From Charina bottae (lineage: Eukaryota > Chordata > Lepidosauria > Squamata > Charinaidae), in the NCBI GenBank assembly GCA_023362775.1, contig JALMGJ010000008.1:39657501-39721500 (forward strand): a stretch of 64,000 nt of DNA. The letters are read 5' to 3'. Shown here piece by piece: positions 34,917 through 45,916 of this stretch. Below the pieces are notes generated by a model that had not been told where the DNA came from, searched no databases, and was given only the letters and a program-made list of their open reading frames with translations. Every line of letters begins with the position of its first letter. Positions within the stretch are counted from its first letter, which is position 1. The position numbers were made by a program, and so were the translations under genes.

Positions 34917-35163
34917 TGTCAGAGAGATAACAGGCAGCGATGGGGGGGGGCTCCCTCCAGGAAGGGAAGTGTGTGTGTAGTACTGAAACTTTAGCCTTAC
35001 CTCCCAAACGTTTCAGGAAAGCCCCGCCTTAGATTCTGGACTTTATCTCTAGGCTTCCTCAAGCCATTTCAATTTAGCTGGATTTCTGTTAGAAAGAGCT
35101 TAATAAACACTAGAGATTGGATTCCAAGCCTCAGCGTGTCATTTCTACACTCAAATCGGGACA
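34917..35163 (+). mobile_element. Solo LTR (247 bp)
   Basis: TGTCAGAGAG...AATCGGGACA with TG...CA ends, AATAAA at 35102-35107, and target duplication AAAGG / AAAGC (4 of 5). It is not obviously related to the 460-bp or 265-bp LTR families. Confidence 0.7.
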
Positions 35164-36004
35164 AAAGCACTGTATTTGGCCAAAAGCAAGAAGATCCTGG
35201 ATTTAAAACATCCAGGCTTCCTCCCTTCTCTTAAGTTAGATTAGTTAGAAAAAATATATCTAGAGTCAGAAAGAATCTGTTTAAAATTTTTGTGGAAGTC
35301 AGAGAAAATCTATTTAAAATCCTCCATGTCTCCGCCACAGATTATGGCGCCCCCTAGGAGCTTAACCAGCGAAAGCCAAAGAGATGGAAATGTTCCAAAA
35401 TGTGTTTACACAAAGTGAGAGTGAGATAAGCAGACAGTTCCCAAGGAAAAGTAGAAGCAGAAAGCTGAAAGTTCAAATCAGCCGATTCAACGTGTAGGAA
35501 AATGTTAATATCTTCAAATTTAGTACAAAAATAATAACAGGAAGACAATTGTTTACTCCCAATCCTCCTTAATATTTGGAAAGAGAACAAAGTCCAAAAC
35601 TTAAAAAAGAATTTTAAAAAAGTAATCCCAAAAATAATGATAAGCACCAAGACAACCAGCTTCTCCTCACTGTAGAAAGCCTCTCTTAGGGTACGCATCC
35701 TTAAAAAAAATTGGTGATTTAGTCTTAATGTCCCTTTAAGGCTACAGCACGGCTTGGAAAACGATGACGTCCCCACCTCCCTGCTAGCTCTTACCAGTCA
35801 AACTCGAAACGCTGTTTGCGAACTTCTGGCTACAAGCAGCCGTCCGGAGGGCAGACGGGGTGATTCCAAGTGTTTTCCTTTATCTGGAGAACACTTCTGG
35901 GCTTCAGAAAAACCTGCCTGAGCCGAAAAAAAATTGCATTGTCAGCTCCGCCCACTAAGCCCGCAGGCACAGCTGTTCAGTCCGCCATGTCCCCACCGGA
36001 AGTC
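35164..36004 (-). mobile_element. L1 LINE 5' region, same family as 1099 and 6364
   Basis: From 36004 leftward: GACTTCCGGTGGGGACATGG, the L1 5'UTR, then ATGGAGGATTTTAAATAG, where ORF1 is broken at once. The 3' side ends against the solo LTR, and I cannot follow L1 beyond it. Confidence 0.8.
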
Positions 36005-36530
36005 GATTAGGGTATTGTGTACTGTTTGATTGTTCATCTGTATTTGTGTAGGGAAATACAGAATTCTGTAGGGAAACACAGTAATTTCTGTAGGGAAGAT
36101 CAAGAACAGGCAGAATGATGAAAGTTGCTTCAGGCCATTGTGACACAAAACTCCAAAATGTTTAGATTTCTTTTCGATTGGAACTCCTTATCTGTTTTCC
36201 TGAATGCAGGCAACTGAGAAAGCCCAGACCAATTTTGGACACATTATGCAAAGACCCAACTCTCTGGAAAAGGCTCTAATGCTGGGAAAGGTGGAAGGAA
36301 AGAGGAGAACAAGAGGACAACCAGCAGCAAGGTGGACGGACTCAGTTACAGTGGCAGAGTGGTTAGGGTTTTAATGTAAAAAGACAGGGAAACTGGCAAA
36401 CATCAGAGATGTTGTGTGCAGCCACGTTGGTTCCTCAGATCATTTTGGGAATCAAAGTCTAGACCCACTGCAGCAGTGGTGTCTGCAGAGTATGATTCAA
36501 AAAGTCAAGATTACCTATTTTTTGCATGTG

Positions 36531-36576
<46 letters not shown>

Positions 36577-37309
36577 CTTCTATGTCATTGATGTAGCTGC
36601 CATCTTGATTTCTTCTAACATACACTGCAGGCCCCGCTGCACTGCAGTTTCAAAACTTTTTAAAGGTTGCCCTTCATCTCCTACCTTGGAACATGGGTGA
36701 TGTGACCTTGGTGTGGGAAATTTGGAAAAAGGAAAGGTATTATGTACTGCCTGTCCACCTTCTAAGAAAATAGAAAGATGCTGCTTATGTAGGAATCTTC
36801 ACCAAAAAAATGTAGAGCAAGCCAAGCCTGCTGTGTTCCCCGAATGGGTCCCTTGGTGTTTAGCAACGTGTCTTTCCAAAGCAAAACAATGAACTCCTAT
36901 TTGTGATAAATTAGCAATTGCCCATTGTCTGCTTTAGTGTGAAGGGGATTGTGTGTTGCAAATCACTGGTTTTATTACCCAGGACTGTATTGGTGGCCCT
37001 GAGCCTGTCAACATAATTTTTAAAAAATCCATAGCAATGCAGTCTCATTTTAATGATTTAAAAACATCATGGTGGTGTCAGATTCCCCTCCCCTACAGGG
37101 GATATTACAACATGCTTAGATAGGAAAGGGACTATTGTGCAAGTTAAAAGAAGCTTGCCCTGTACGTCTACTTTACTGGCATCTCTTAGTACTATCAAAA
37201 AAGGGGTAAAGTGGTACATCGTGATTTGTGTGCCATGTGTAGTATTCCATATTGGTCAGCTTCTGTTGTATGCTCCAGTTACCATCTGACCTGAAGAATC
37301 CTATGCTGG
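36005..37309. other. Mostly unassigned; RTE scrap and (AC)n
   Basis: 36240-36360 (plus) is an RTE ORF scrap (CTCTGGAAAAGGCTCTAATG; GACAACCAGCAGCAAGGTGG). 36532-36572 is a pure (AC)n tract. No exon recognised. Confidence 0.5.
36532..36572. repeat. (AC)n microsatellite
   Basis: About 20 perfect CA units. Confidence 0.95.
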
Positions 37310-37561
37310 TGGGATGGAATGTCTTACAGAGGAGGGAGATGTACTGTTACAAAAGTGGTTTCTTAGTCCAGGGGAGTGGGGGGAATGTGAGAAAGACACT
37401 AGACTAATTCCGCCTTAATTCCGCTAAGTATAAGTTGATCAAGAGAACTGCTTTGGCAGGCGTTCAAAATTCAGTTATATTACTCTACTAGCGATAAAGA
37501 TATTTCCAGAAATCCAAGTGGACCCTGCTTTCTGAATTTGTCAGTTACACTGAGCTTGACA
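37310..37561 (+). mobile_element. Probable solo LTR, 250-268-bp family, diverged
   Basis: TGGGATGGAATG...GAGCTTGACA with possible target duplication GCTGG / GCTGA. The stretch TTCAAAATTCAGTTATATTA corresponds to the family's AAGATTCTGTTACTATAAC. Confidence 0.45.
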
Positions 37562-37919
37562 GCTGAAGACCTCAGACGCTCACTGTTACAAAATTGGAAA
37601 GCACCTTGCGATACAATAGCCTGCCTTCACACCAATTTGGGCACTGTACTTGGTATCCCTCTGGAGATTCCAGTTCAATCCAATTACATGGAATCCTTTT
37701 CAGGGACTGAGAGCTGAGGCACCTGGATGAGTGGCTGTCCAGTTTATCAAATGCTGTTTTGATCTTTGCCCGTCCTGGTTGAGTCATACTACCTGAGGAG
37801 GAGAGTCTGAGTAAATTCATAGAGTGGTGAACACATCTGTGTGCTGCAGACAGTCTTGGAGGACATATTAAGTTGAGCCTTTCCAGGCCTGGGTTAGGCC
37901 TAATTGAGAAGCAGAATCA
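37562..37919. other. Unassigned sequence
   Basis: An 82-codon minus frame shows no motif. Confidence 0.35.
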
Positions 37920-38635
37920 GAGAGCCAGTTTAGTGTAGTGGTTAAGACACCAGGCTAGAAACCAGGAGACTGAGAGTTCTAGTCCTGCCTTAGCCACAAA
38001 GCCAGCTGGGTGATCTTGGGCCAGTCATGTAGGAATTCTGATATGGTAGTATCAGAACTCCATGCAGCTTCTTATTAGTACAGTATATAGCAGAGTAGAA
38101 GCATTCCCATAAACTTGCACAAGGCTTAATCAGTTCAAACACAAAATAAACACACTTCACATGTTAAATGTAAAGTTACATAAAAAAGAGTTTACAAGTT
38201 TATTGTAATGCACAGTTCCTTAGTAGAAACGGTCCATGCGTGCAAGCAAGTGGTTCTGACCAAACCAACAGTCTTCATTAATGCGGCCCTGCTGCATGGA
38301 AGTACTGTATGAGAAACACGTGCCAGCAGCCATGGCTGGCCACATCCTCCTTGGTGGGAGATTCAAGCAGAGAGAGAGAGAAAGAGAAAGGGAACAGGAA
38401 ACAGGAAACCGGGATTCAGCCCCACCCACACACAGCAAGTGAGATCAGGTTACAGCAGAGGCTGTGTGTGAGACGTGCTTGATTGAAACCCGATCTCTAA
38501 CAAGTCACTCTCTCTCAGCTCTAGGAAGGAGAAGGCAATGGCAAACCACTTCTGAAAAACCTTGCCAAGAAAACTGCAGGGACTTGTCCAGGCAGTCTCC
38601 GAGAATCGGACACAATTGAACGGATTAAAAAAAAA
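37920..38635 (+). mobile_element. Sauria-type tRNA SINE, split by a solo LTR
   Basis: Head GAGCCAGTTTAGTGTAGTGG to CTTGGGCCAGTCA (37920-38027). The SINE resumes at 38508 with CTCTCTCTCAGC and runs to GGACACAATTGAACGGATT plus an A-run. AGTCA is duplicated by the LTR between them. Confidence 0.88.
38028..38502 (-). mobile_element. Solo LTR, about 460-bp family, copy 2
   Basis: TGTAGGAATTCTGATATGGT...GATCTCTAACA with a perfect target duplication AGTCA (38023-38027 and 38503-38507) inside a Sauria SINE. TTTATTGTAATGCACAGTT is the reverse of the poly(A)-signal region of the 59429 copy. Confidence 0.92.
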
Positions 38636-39093
38636 TGAAGCAGAATCAAGCCACCTGGATGAAAGATCTCCTTCTGAAAAGAGTAAGACTACTGATGTAC
38701 TTAATCTCTCAGCAACTTTTGATGGTTGGCTGTGGTATTGTCCTGTCTACATCAATGAATTGGAAGTTGGTTCCCTACTGTTGGGCAGCTCTGACACTGC
38801 ATCAAAGCAGCTATGCCTTGATTGGGCACTATTTGGTGCCCAGTACCATTTAATATCTATCGGAAGTCTCTGTGGGGATGGTCCTCAAGAGTTTTGGTGT
38901 AAGATGTTATCAGTACTTTGATGATATCCAGCTTTCCTTCTCTATAATGTCTGAATTAGAAGAAGCTGTGCATGTCTAGACACAGTGATTCATTTGATGA
39001 AGACCAATACACTGATAGTAAACCGTGATAAGAAAAAAATGTTTTGGGGGTTGGTTTGGGGCACAAAAGTTGAAGGGTCTACCTATTCTAAAT
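38636..39093. other. Unassigned sequence
   Basis: Nothing recognised beyond the SINE end. Confidence 0.35.
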
Positions 39094-39246
39094 GAGAGCC
39101 AGTTTGGTGTAGTGGTTAAGGCATCAGGCTAGAAACCCCCTGGGCACTCGGCCATTAACGTAGCTTTGTTCAAAGACATATAGAGTCCATTGGAGTTGGG
39201 TGGCTTAGAAATTCAAATAAATAAATAAATAAACAAACAAATAAAT
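39094..39246 (+). mobile_element. Sauria SINE head fused to a LINE 3' terminus
   Basis: GAGCCAGTTTGGTGTAGTGG to CAGGCTAGAAACC, then directly CCCTGGGCACTCGGCC, AGTCCATTGGAGTTGGGTGG and an (AAAT)n tail typical of L2/CR1 3' ends. Confidence 0.6.
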
Positions 39247-40174
39247 GTGGTGTGTGCTAGTTGAGATCTTCATGGCTTCTGATAATTATTTTTCTCTATG
39301 CAGTTCAAAGATGATGTGACTTAGGAAATAGATCAGTATAAACGGTCTGCTTACAGCCTTCCTTCCTTCCTTCCTTCCTTCCTTCCTTCCTTCCTTCCTT
39401 CCTTCCTTCCTTCCTTCCCCTTTTAAAATAATTTTCTATGTTTTGAACACTTCTATATTTTTTATCTCCTTTACCTCTGTCCATTTGTCAGTGACTAGTT
39501 AAAGCAACATAAGGAATGTTTACCTTCTCCTTTTCTCTTTTTCAAGAAAGCAATTTTATTTATTGATTGTCAGATGGACCTACCTCCTAAAGGAAGGGGA
39601 CTGGTTTCCCTGGTGACTTGTCGCATCATACAGGCCCAAGAGGTGGCATTATATAATTTATTTCATGTGTATTGTCTTTTCTCTTTTGGATATGTCAGTA
39701 AGACCAAAGGATGTTGGACTCCTATCTTTTTCACATGCTAGGGTTAAAGGGAGGGGCCAGGTAAAGATATCCCCCAGAAGATAGGCAGTGGCAATAGTAA
39801 CTACCAAGTAGTTACATTAAGGTAGGAAGGCAGGGCTAGGGTAAGTGAAATATAACTAGATAACATCTTGAATTGGAAGCTTGACACTTCTCACATTTCA
39901 CCCTGCCGCTACAGAAGATATGATTTCAAAATAGCTCATGGTTCTTTCTTGACTTAAAAAGAAGTGAAAATCCAGGATTGTTCTGTGCCTACGCCTTAAT
40001 TTGGATGGTTGTTTCCTTGCCACCAGATTAATGTACATCTGGGATTCCTCTTCAAGATTTTACAAAAATGGGGGAAAGATCCACAGTGAAGTTCAAACAT
40101 CTCTTCTTCAAAGTAGTCAAGATCCGGTGGTGAAACAGTTCTTCTGCTATATGTAATTATGTAATTTTATATAT
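39247..40174. other. Unassigned, with (CTTC)n
   Basis: Only the CTTC tract (39357-39418) is recognisable. Confidence 0.4.
39357..39418. repeat. (CTTC)n microsatellite
   Basis: About 15 perfect units; a polypurine/polypyrimidine tract. Confidence 0.95.
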
Positions 40175-40250
40175 TTTTAATCTCTATTTTGCTGTGCACC
40201 GCCCAGGGTCCCCGTTGGGGGAGATGGGCGGTAATATAAATTTAATAAAA

Positions 40251-40297
<47 letters not shown>

Positions 40298-40301
40298 ATA
40301 T
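40175..40301 (+). mobile_element. CR1 3' terminus with long (AAAT)n
   Basis: ACCGCCCAGGGTCCCCGTTG, GGGGAGATGGGCGGTAATAT and about 55 bp of AAAT repeats. Confidence 0.85.
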
Positions 40302-41074
40302 GAGTTCAGGAACTTTAATGGCTGGATTGAAACCTAGGGTGAAGGAACACTATTTTCCTTCCTCATTCTTTCTGATATATGTTGAGGACAGACTTCTTGT
40401 TCTCCAGATAAATAGAGAGGGTCAAATTTATGCTTTGAAAGAGTTGCCTTTCCTAACCAGTTCTTTCTTTCTCTTAATTAGATGCCAAAGAGTTGCAATT
40501 TGAAATGACTTTGGTTTTCCAAACTTTTTTATTTATCATGAGTGCACCTTTCTCTGCTAAAAGAGTTATGTTGCTTGAGTCTGGCTGGAATAAGGCAGAG
40601 ATATCTTACTTAGGCATTCACAGAACATTTCAGATGTAATTCTTCTTATTGAAACTGCTTACAGAGAGTGTGTCTACGAGGTTCGGAATCTATTTAATGG
40701 TATTTTTATATTCCCTCCAGACTAGACAATAAATCTGCCACATCCTTATTTAATAAATAATTCTAGGAGGCAGATGTTTGTTTTCCATCTTACTGAATCT
40801 GTGCAATTCATTTCTCCTTCTTCTACTGTTCCCAAAGGGAAAGAAAAGTTCAAACGTTTAGGGCAAGCAAGAACCAGGGAGTTTGGAAAATTGCATAGCC
40901 ACAATATTACCGTACTAAGGAGTATCATGGGTCATACTGCCTCTAAGCCGGAATCTAATATATGCATGGAATCTGGAGAAATTGAAATGTTAACATGAAA
41001 AACATTCTAGACCTCATGGGTTTTTTTTGAGGGAAAATAGGAATGATATTGGTAGTTTTTGCTGAAAACAAAAT
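40302..41074. other. Unassigned sequence
   Basis: No repeat or exon recognised. Confidence 0.4.
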
Positions 41075-41360
41075 AAAAACAGCAGAATGCTCGCTAGGCA
41101 GTGGGGTCCAGCACCTTGTTAAATGTATGAATCCAAATCACACCATCTCTGGTAGATGGCTTTCCAGGCTCTGCTTGAACACAACCAAGCTTACAGAGTC
41201 ATCACCTCTTCCCCTTATTGGCTTTATCCTCACATTGCTCCTACTGCTAGAAAGTATTACCTAACATTTGATTACAATCTGCCTTTTAGTAATTTAAGGC
41301 CATTCTGTATCCTTCATTCTGGGACAATAGAAAATAGCTCTTGATCTTTCTTTGAGTGAT
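41075..41360 (-). mobile_element. Ancient L2/CR1-like LINE relic
   Basis: On the minus strand: GAGCTATTTTCTATTGTCCC, TAATACTTTCTAGCAGTAGG and GAGCCTGGAAAGCCATCTAC, similar in order to the relics at 24200 and 53500. Confidence 0.5.
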
Positions 41361-41628
41361 TGTGGAGGAATGTGAAGATAACCTCAAAGAAGGTATGAAG
41401 GAACAAGGAAAGGAAAATTAAAAAAAAATCTCAGTAGTAAAAAAGGAGAAGGCATGAGCAAGAAACTCAAAATAACCCTGTTTGAGTTTTTGTTTGGTAT
41501 AAAGGGACAGAGGGAAACTCTGTCAGGCTTTCAAAATTCTGTTACTATACCCTACTATACCCTACAACAATAAAGTAGTATTCCTTTGCTGTCTGTTTTG
41601 TGACCTGGCCTACTTTGAAGGGCTGATA
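41361..41628 (+). mobile_element. Solo LTR, 250-268-bp family
   Basis: TGTGGAGGAATGTGAAGATA...GAAGGGCTGATA with target duplication GTGAT / GTGAG (4 of 5), and CAATAAAGTAG inside. It lies at the edge of the L2-like relic. Confidence 0.65.
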
Positions 41629-41665
41629 GTGAGGCCCCTTTAAAATTTTGAAGAGTGCTGTTACA

Positions 41666-41938
41666 TGACGCGATGGCTCAGTGGTTAAGACGCCAAGCTT
41701 GTCGATCGGAAGGTCGGCGGTTCGAGACCCGAGTGCCGCATGACGGAGTGAGCTCCCGCACTCACCCCAGCTCTTGCCAACCTAGCAATTCGAAAGCATG
41801 CAAATGCAAGTAGATGAATAGGTACCACTTTGGTGGGATGGTAACAGCGTTTCGCGTGCATCATGCCGGCCACATGACCGCAGAAGCGTCTTCGGACAGC
41901 GCTGGCTCTTTGGCTAAGAAACGGAGATGAGCTCCGCA
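41666..41938 (+). mobile_element. tRNA SINE (ACCTTTACC type), 3' truncated
   Basis: Begins GACGCGATGGCTCAGTGGTT and runs to GGAGATGAGCTCCGC, where it is joined to half of a SPIN-like MITE. The usual GGCCCCTAGAGTCGG and tail are missing. Confidence 0.8.
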
Positions 41939-42004
41939 ACTGGCTGGGGAATTCTGGGAGTTGAAGTCCACACATCTTAAAGTGGCCCAGGTTGAGAAAC
42001 CCTG
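41939..42004 (+). mobile_element. Right half of a SPIN-like hAT MITE, copy 6
   Basis: CTGGCTGGGGAATTCTGGGA to GGTTGAGAAACCCTG. The left arm is absent and the SINE ends here instead. Confidence 0.75.
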
Positions 42005-42065
42005 CCTTAGGTTATTCTTTCAAAAGCTTAACCTATCCAGTTTCCTCAGTTTCACACTGTAGAGT

Positions 42066-42706
42066 TAGGGTCCAGGAAGTTGCTGAGAATCTGACACAAC
42101 TGAACGGGAAATTTTTTTTTTGCCAATGAGCAAAACCTGTCCCAAGTAGCAAACACTACCATGAAAGCATATTTCAGGATATTGTGATCCAGTGAGCAGT
42201 TGGAAGAGGAGGGCTGGCCAGTAACAGAAGTGCCAGGTCTTTGAGGAAGACCAGGCTTATTGACACCACATGAATTACTGGAACTCTTGTTACATGGTAT
42301 AATAACAGAATCTTGAAAGTGTGACAGATTTTCTCTCTCCTTCTCTCTTATACTAAAGAGAATCAAGGCAGGACAATCTTGAGTTTTTTCCTCACCTCTT
42401 CCTGTTTCTCCAGGCTAAGTTGGTGTTTCCATAATGGTTGTTGAATTCCTTTTTCAAGGCCATCTCCATTAAGTGAACCCTGATTGGTTGACATTTCTCT
42501 GTGCTCAGCTATCAGCCTGGAAGAGCAATTGTTCTACAAGTACTAGATACTTGCAAACATAGAAACATTAAGATTCTGCAAAGCTGAACATTTATGTGAA
42601 TCACCCCTTGAAGCTGTTTCACAAAGCAATGATCCACTTCTCCTTTTCGAAAAGTGAAATGAAGTGACCGTGTGAATTTCTTTTGCCCCAATGCTAGTCA
42701 ATAGTA
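42066..42706. other. Mostly unassigned; Sauria SINE scrap at 42068-42116
   Basis: CCAGGAAGTTGCTGAGAATC then TGACACAACTGAACGGGAA is the Sauria SINE 3' part. Nothing else recognised. Confidence 0.45.
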
Positions 42707-43175
42707 CAGGGCTTTCCAAACTGTGTGTCGTGACACAATACTGTGTCGCCTGGGGGCCCCAAGTGTGTCACGAGACAACCCGGAAGCGCCGGTGGTGTTT
42801 CCGGGTTGCCACGCGGTGGCAGGGGCTGCCCCTTCAAAAGGGCAGGCTCCAGGGACCCCGAAAATGCCCCCGGTTCTGGCAGGGAGGCGAAAAGCCTCCC
42901 CGCACACGCACACTGCCAAGCTTTCTGCTGCTCAGCTGATGTGCGGGGAGAATTTCCACCCCAGCCCCCATCAGCTGTGCGGGCAGCGTGCATGCGGGCG
43001 GGGAGGCTTTTTGCCTCCCTGCCCCGAGGGCATTTTTGGGGTTCCTGGAGCCTGCCCTTTCGAAGGGGCAGCCGCTGCCACCGCGGTGGCAACCTGGAAG
43101 CACCGCCGCTGGCACTTCCGGTTTTTGCAGGGCACTGGCCGCTGCGCTTCCGGGTTTTTGTGCAGCACAGCCTTT
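42707..43175 (+). mobile_element. hAT element, TTTCCAAACT family, long-hairpin copy
   Basis: Starts CAGGGCTTTCCAAACTGTGT. Two arms of about 125 bp (42779-42903 and about 42992-43122) are imperfect reverse complements sharing CGGTGGCA, GGGCAGGCTCC / GGAGCCTGCCC and GGGAGGC(G/A)AAAAGCCTCCC. The 3' terminal repeat is not found, so the right end is lost or diverged. Overlapping frames of up to 191 codons on both strands reflect GC content and palindromy. Confidence 0.7.
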
Positions 43176-43317
43176 TCTGACTCTTCCAATCAGCTACTGG
43201 GAAGACCAGATGAAATCCCAGAGTAAGTGCTTCAGTAAGACAAATTGTTTCATCCCTGGATTTCAACAAATTGCCTCTGTGGCAGAAAGCACCTTATTCA
43301 CATGAATTTTAGCTACC

Positions 43318-43826
43318 TGGCACCATCTAATATTTTAGATATTTATTTGTTAGATGTATATCCCATCTTTCCTCCAGGAGCTCAATATGGCATTATATAG
43401 CATTCCCTTATCTGTTTTTCTCCCCAGAACAACAATCCTAGGGTAGGTTGGTGTAGAAGGAGGAGGGAATAGCCTTGAACAGGAGGAAGAGCTGCTGCCA
43501 AGGCAATGTTCAGATAAAAGAAACCCAAGTCCAGGGCAGAACGGTAATATATGCAAACCTCCTAGACAAGACCCTCCCTAGTTCTCACAAAGATAAAGCA
43601 GGGAGGAGCCGCATTCAGACTTGCAAGATTCTGTTACTATAACTTTACAATAAAAGTAGCATTGGCCTACATGACTTTGATTTCATTGAAGGGCTGACAG
43701 TTGGCCAGAGAGTGAATGATTGGTACAAAATCACCCAGTGAGCTTCCAGAGATGAGAAAAGATTTGAACCTGGGTTTCCCTAGTCCTCATCCAGCACCTT
43801 AATTACTCACCACACTGGCTCCCTTT
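43318..43826 (-). mobile_element. Sauria SINE with Bov-B-like tail, split by a solo LTR
   Basis: Read on the minus strand: GGAGCCAGTGTGGTGAGTAA head, GGTTCAAATCTTTTC B-box region, then, after the LTR, the tail CTGGAGGAAAGATGGGATAT. CCTAGGGTAGGTTGG and CCAGAGAGTGA flank the LTR. Confidence 0.8.
43452..43699 (+). mobile_element. Solo LTR, 250-268-bp family, best copy
   Basis: TGTAGAAGGAGGAGGGAATA...GAAGGGCTGACA with a perfect 5-bp target duplication GTTGG (43447-43451 and 43700-43704). Poly(A) signal in TTTACAATAAAAGTAG. Confidence 0.92.
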
Positions 43827-45242
43827 GCACAGGGTATCCTATTGTCCACATAATGTACCAATCTTCCCCAATGTGGCATCTTCAGATTAGACTGCAGCTT
43901 CCAGAATTCAAAGCCAGAATAGGCTTTGGCCTGATTGGCTGGGGATTCTGGAGGGTGCAGTTCTTAAACATCTGGACCATGACAGTTTGAGGAAGGCTGT
44001 AATAGAGTCCATACACATTAACTTTCTCCATCCAACTACCCTCTAGCTATAATGTACTGAATTTCAGTTCCTACATCCCCAACTACCCCTGTTCCCCATG
44101 GTAGCTGGAGTATTATGGAACTCAAAAGCTGAAATGTATCATCATTGTTCCACCATTGCTCCTTCCACAATTCTTTGCCAGACCCATACCTCCTTCTCCT
44201 TCTCCTTCTCCTTCATCCTCTCTATTCATAGCAGGCTTTAGTCCCAAGCTGGGAATCCTGAGGTCCATCCTGTTGGACCCCACTACCCAGCACCTAAGCT
44301 GACCAAGAATCAAGGGCCATAGGAATAAGAGTTCCAACCATGTTTTGAAGACCAAAAGTTCTCCATCTTTGCTTTAAACATTTGTAAGATATTTAAATGC
44401 TTTTATAACAACCATATGAAAAAAAATATCCAGGTTGAGATGGGATTATAGGCAGACGGAAAAGCAGGCTTACGATGGCTTTGACTCTGAGAGTTAATTT
44501 CAGCTGTTGTTCAGTATAATAAAATATGAGCCCGGAAATTTTTTTTGCAAAAGTAATAACTCTTTGAGCTTTCAATGTTCCTTAAGATACACATTTCAAA
44601 GCCTGCTCTTTTTAATGTAATCATGGCAGATGCTGGGATTTTTTGTTGGTTGTTTTTTCGGATAGGGAAGAGAATAACTTACATATCAGCCTTGGTTGCC
44701 TTAGCAAATGTTGTTGATAAAGCTGCGCCTTGTGCTGTTGTTTTCTTTCTATTGACCACCTGAATGACCCTTGTGTTGAATGAGGAAGGAGGCTCCCTCC
44801 TCATCCAGTTTTAGTGCAGCTGGATGCACCTGATTGTTTCTCTAAATGGAAAGAGAGAGAAATGCAGATTTGCTGAAATAATTTCAACCCCCCACCAGGT
44901 GGCATGTGTTCAACATAAAAATGCGCAGCGAGGAATGATTAAAAAAATGTGCTCTTCTAAGTTGTGGTGGTGACCCCTGTTCCATTGATTATGGATACTC
45001 TGTTGTTTACATTCAACAGTTCAAACTATAAGGCAGGGACTAATCACCTGCAATAAGAAGAGCACAGTCTTACATTGTAAAGACTCACAGCTGGTTTCTG
45101 GAAGAAAAAGAAGAGCTGCAAAGGCTGTTTCTGAGTTCAACATTCTGGTCACCCATAGGTCTAGCCAGGTGCAATAAGGGAGATCCCTTCTTAGAGCTGT
45201 TATTTAAGGAATGCTGCCTGTAACTCAGAAGATGGTATAAAG
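43827..45242. other. Mostly unassigned
   Basis: 43870-44005 is an old hAT-MITE-like pair (GCAGCTTCCAGAATTC / GATTCTGGAGGGTGCAG, end AGTTTGAGGAAGGCTG). (CTTCTC)n lies at 44190-44214. No exon recognised. Confidence 0.45.
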
Positions 45243-45363
45243 CAGTGTTTCTCAACTTTGGCAACTTTAAGATGTGTGGACTTCAACTCCCAGAATTGCT
45301 GGCTGGGGAATTCTGGGAGTTGAAGTCCACACATCTTAAGGTTGCCAGCATTGAGAAACACTG
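45243..45363 (+). mobile_element. SPIN-like hAT MITE, copy 7
   Basis: Near-palindrome, CAGTGTTTCTCAACTTTGGC to GCATTGAGAAACACTG. No clear target duplication. Confidence 0.75.
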
Positions 45364-45529
45364 TTCTAGGTGCTTCATAAAGGAGGTCAAAACAATTCAA
45401 GCATTTGAAAACTGCTAAAGGAAATTAAACCAATTAAAATAGTTCAGCAAAAACAGTTAAAACGTATTAGAAAGTCATCTACAACCCTGGCCATGGAAAT
45501 GCATTTCTTAGGTTTCTTCAAGGATGAAT

Positions 45530-45903
45530 TTTTGTTGTTGTTGTTCAGTCGTTTAGTCGTGTCCGACTCTTTGTGACCCCATGGACCATAGCATGCCAGG
45601 CCTTCCTGTCCTCCACTGCCTCCCGGAGTTTACTCAAATTCATGTTCGTTACATCAGTGATGCTATCTAACCATCTCGTCTTCTGCCGTCCCCTTCTCCT
45701 TTTGCCTTCAGTCTTTCCCAGCATCAGGGTCTTTTCCAGTGAGTACTCTCTTCGCACTAGGTGGCCAAAGTACTTGAGCTTCAGCTTCAGCATCTGTCCT
45801 TCCAATGAGCAGTCAGGGTTGATTTCCTTCAGGATTGACTGATTTGACCTCCTTGCAGTCCAAGGGACTCTTAAGAGTCTTCTCCAGCACCACAGTTCAA
45901 GGA
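45530..45903 (-). mobile_element. BovB/RTE LINE 3' end
   Basis: Perfect 13-bp target duplication TTCAAGGATGAAT (45517-45529 and 45904-45916). The minus-strand frame holds KLKYFGHLVRREYSLEKTLM and ends TRLND; tail (CAA)n. 5' truncated. Confidence 0.92.
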
Positions 45904-45916
45904 TTCAAGGATGAAT

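Noticed and set aside
42694..43305. Many long frames (up to 191 codons) on both strands
   Set aside because: They lie in a GC-rich palindromic hAT element; high GC removes stops and palindromy mirrors the frames.
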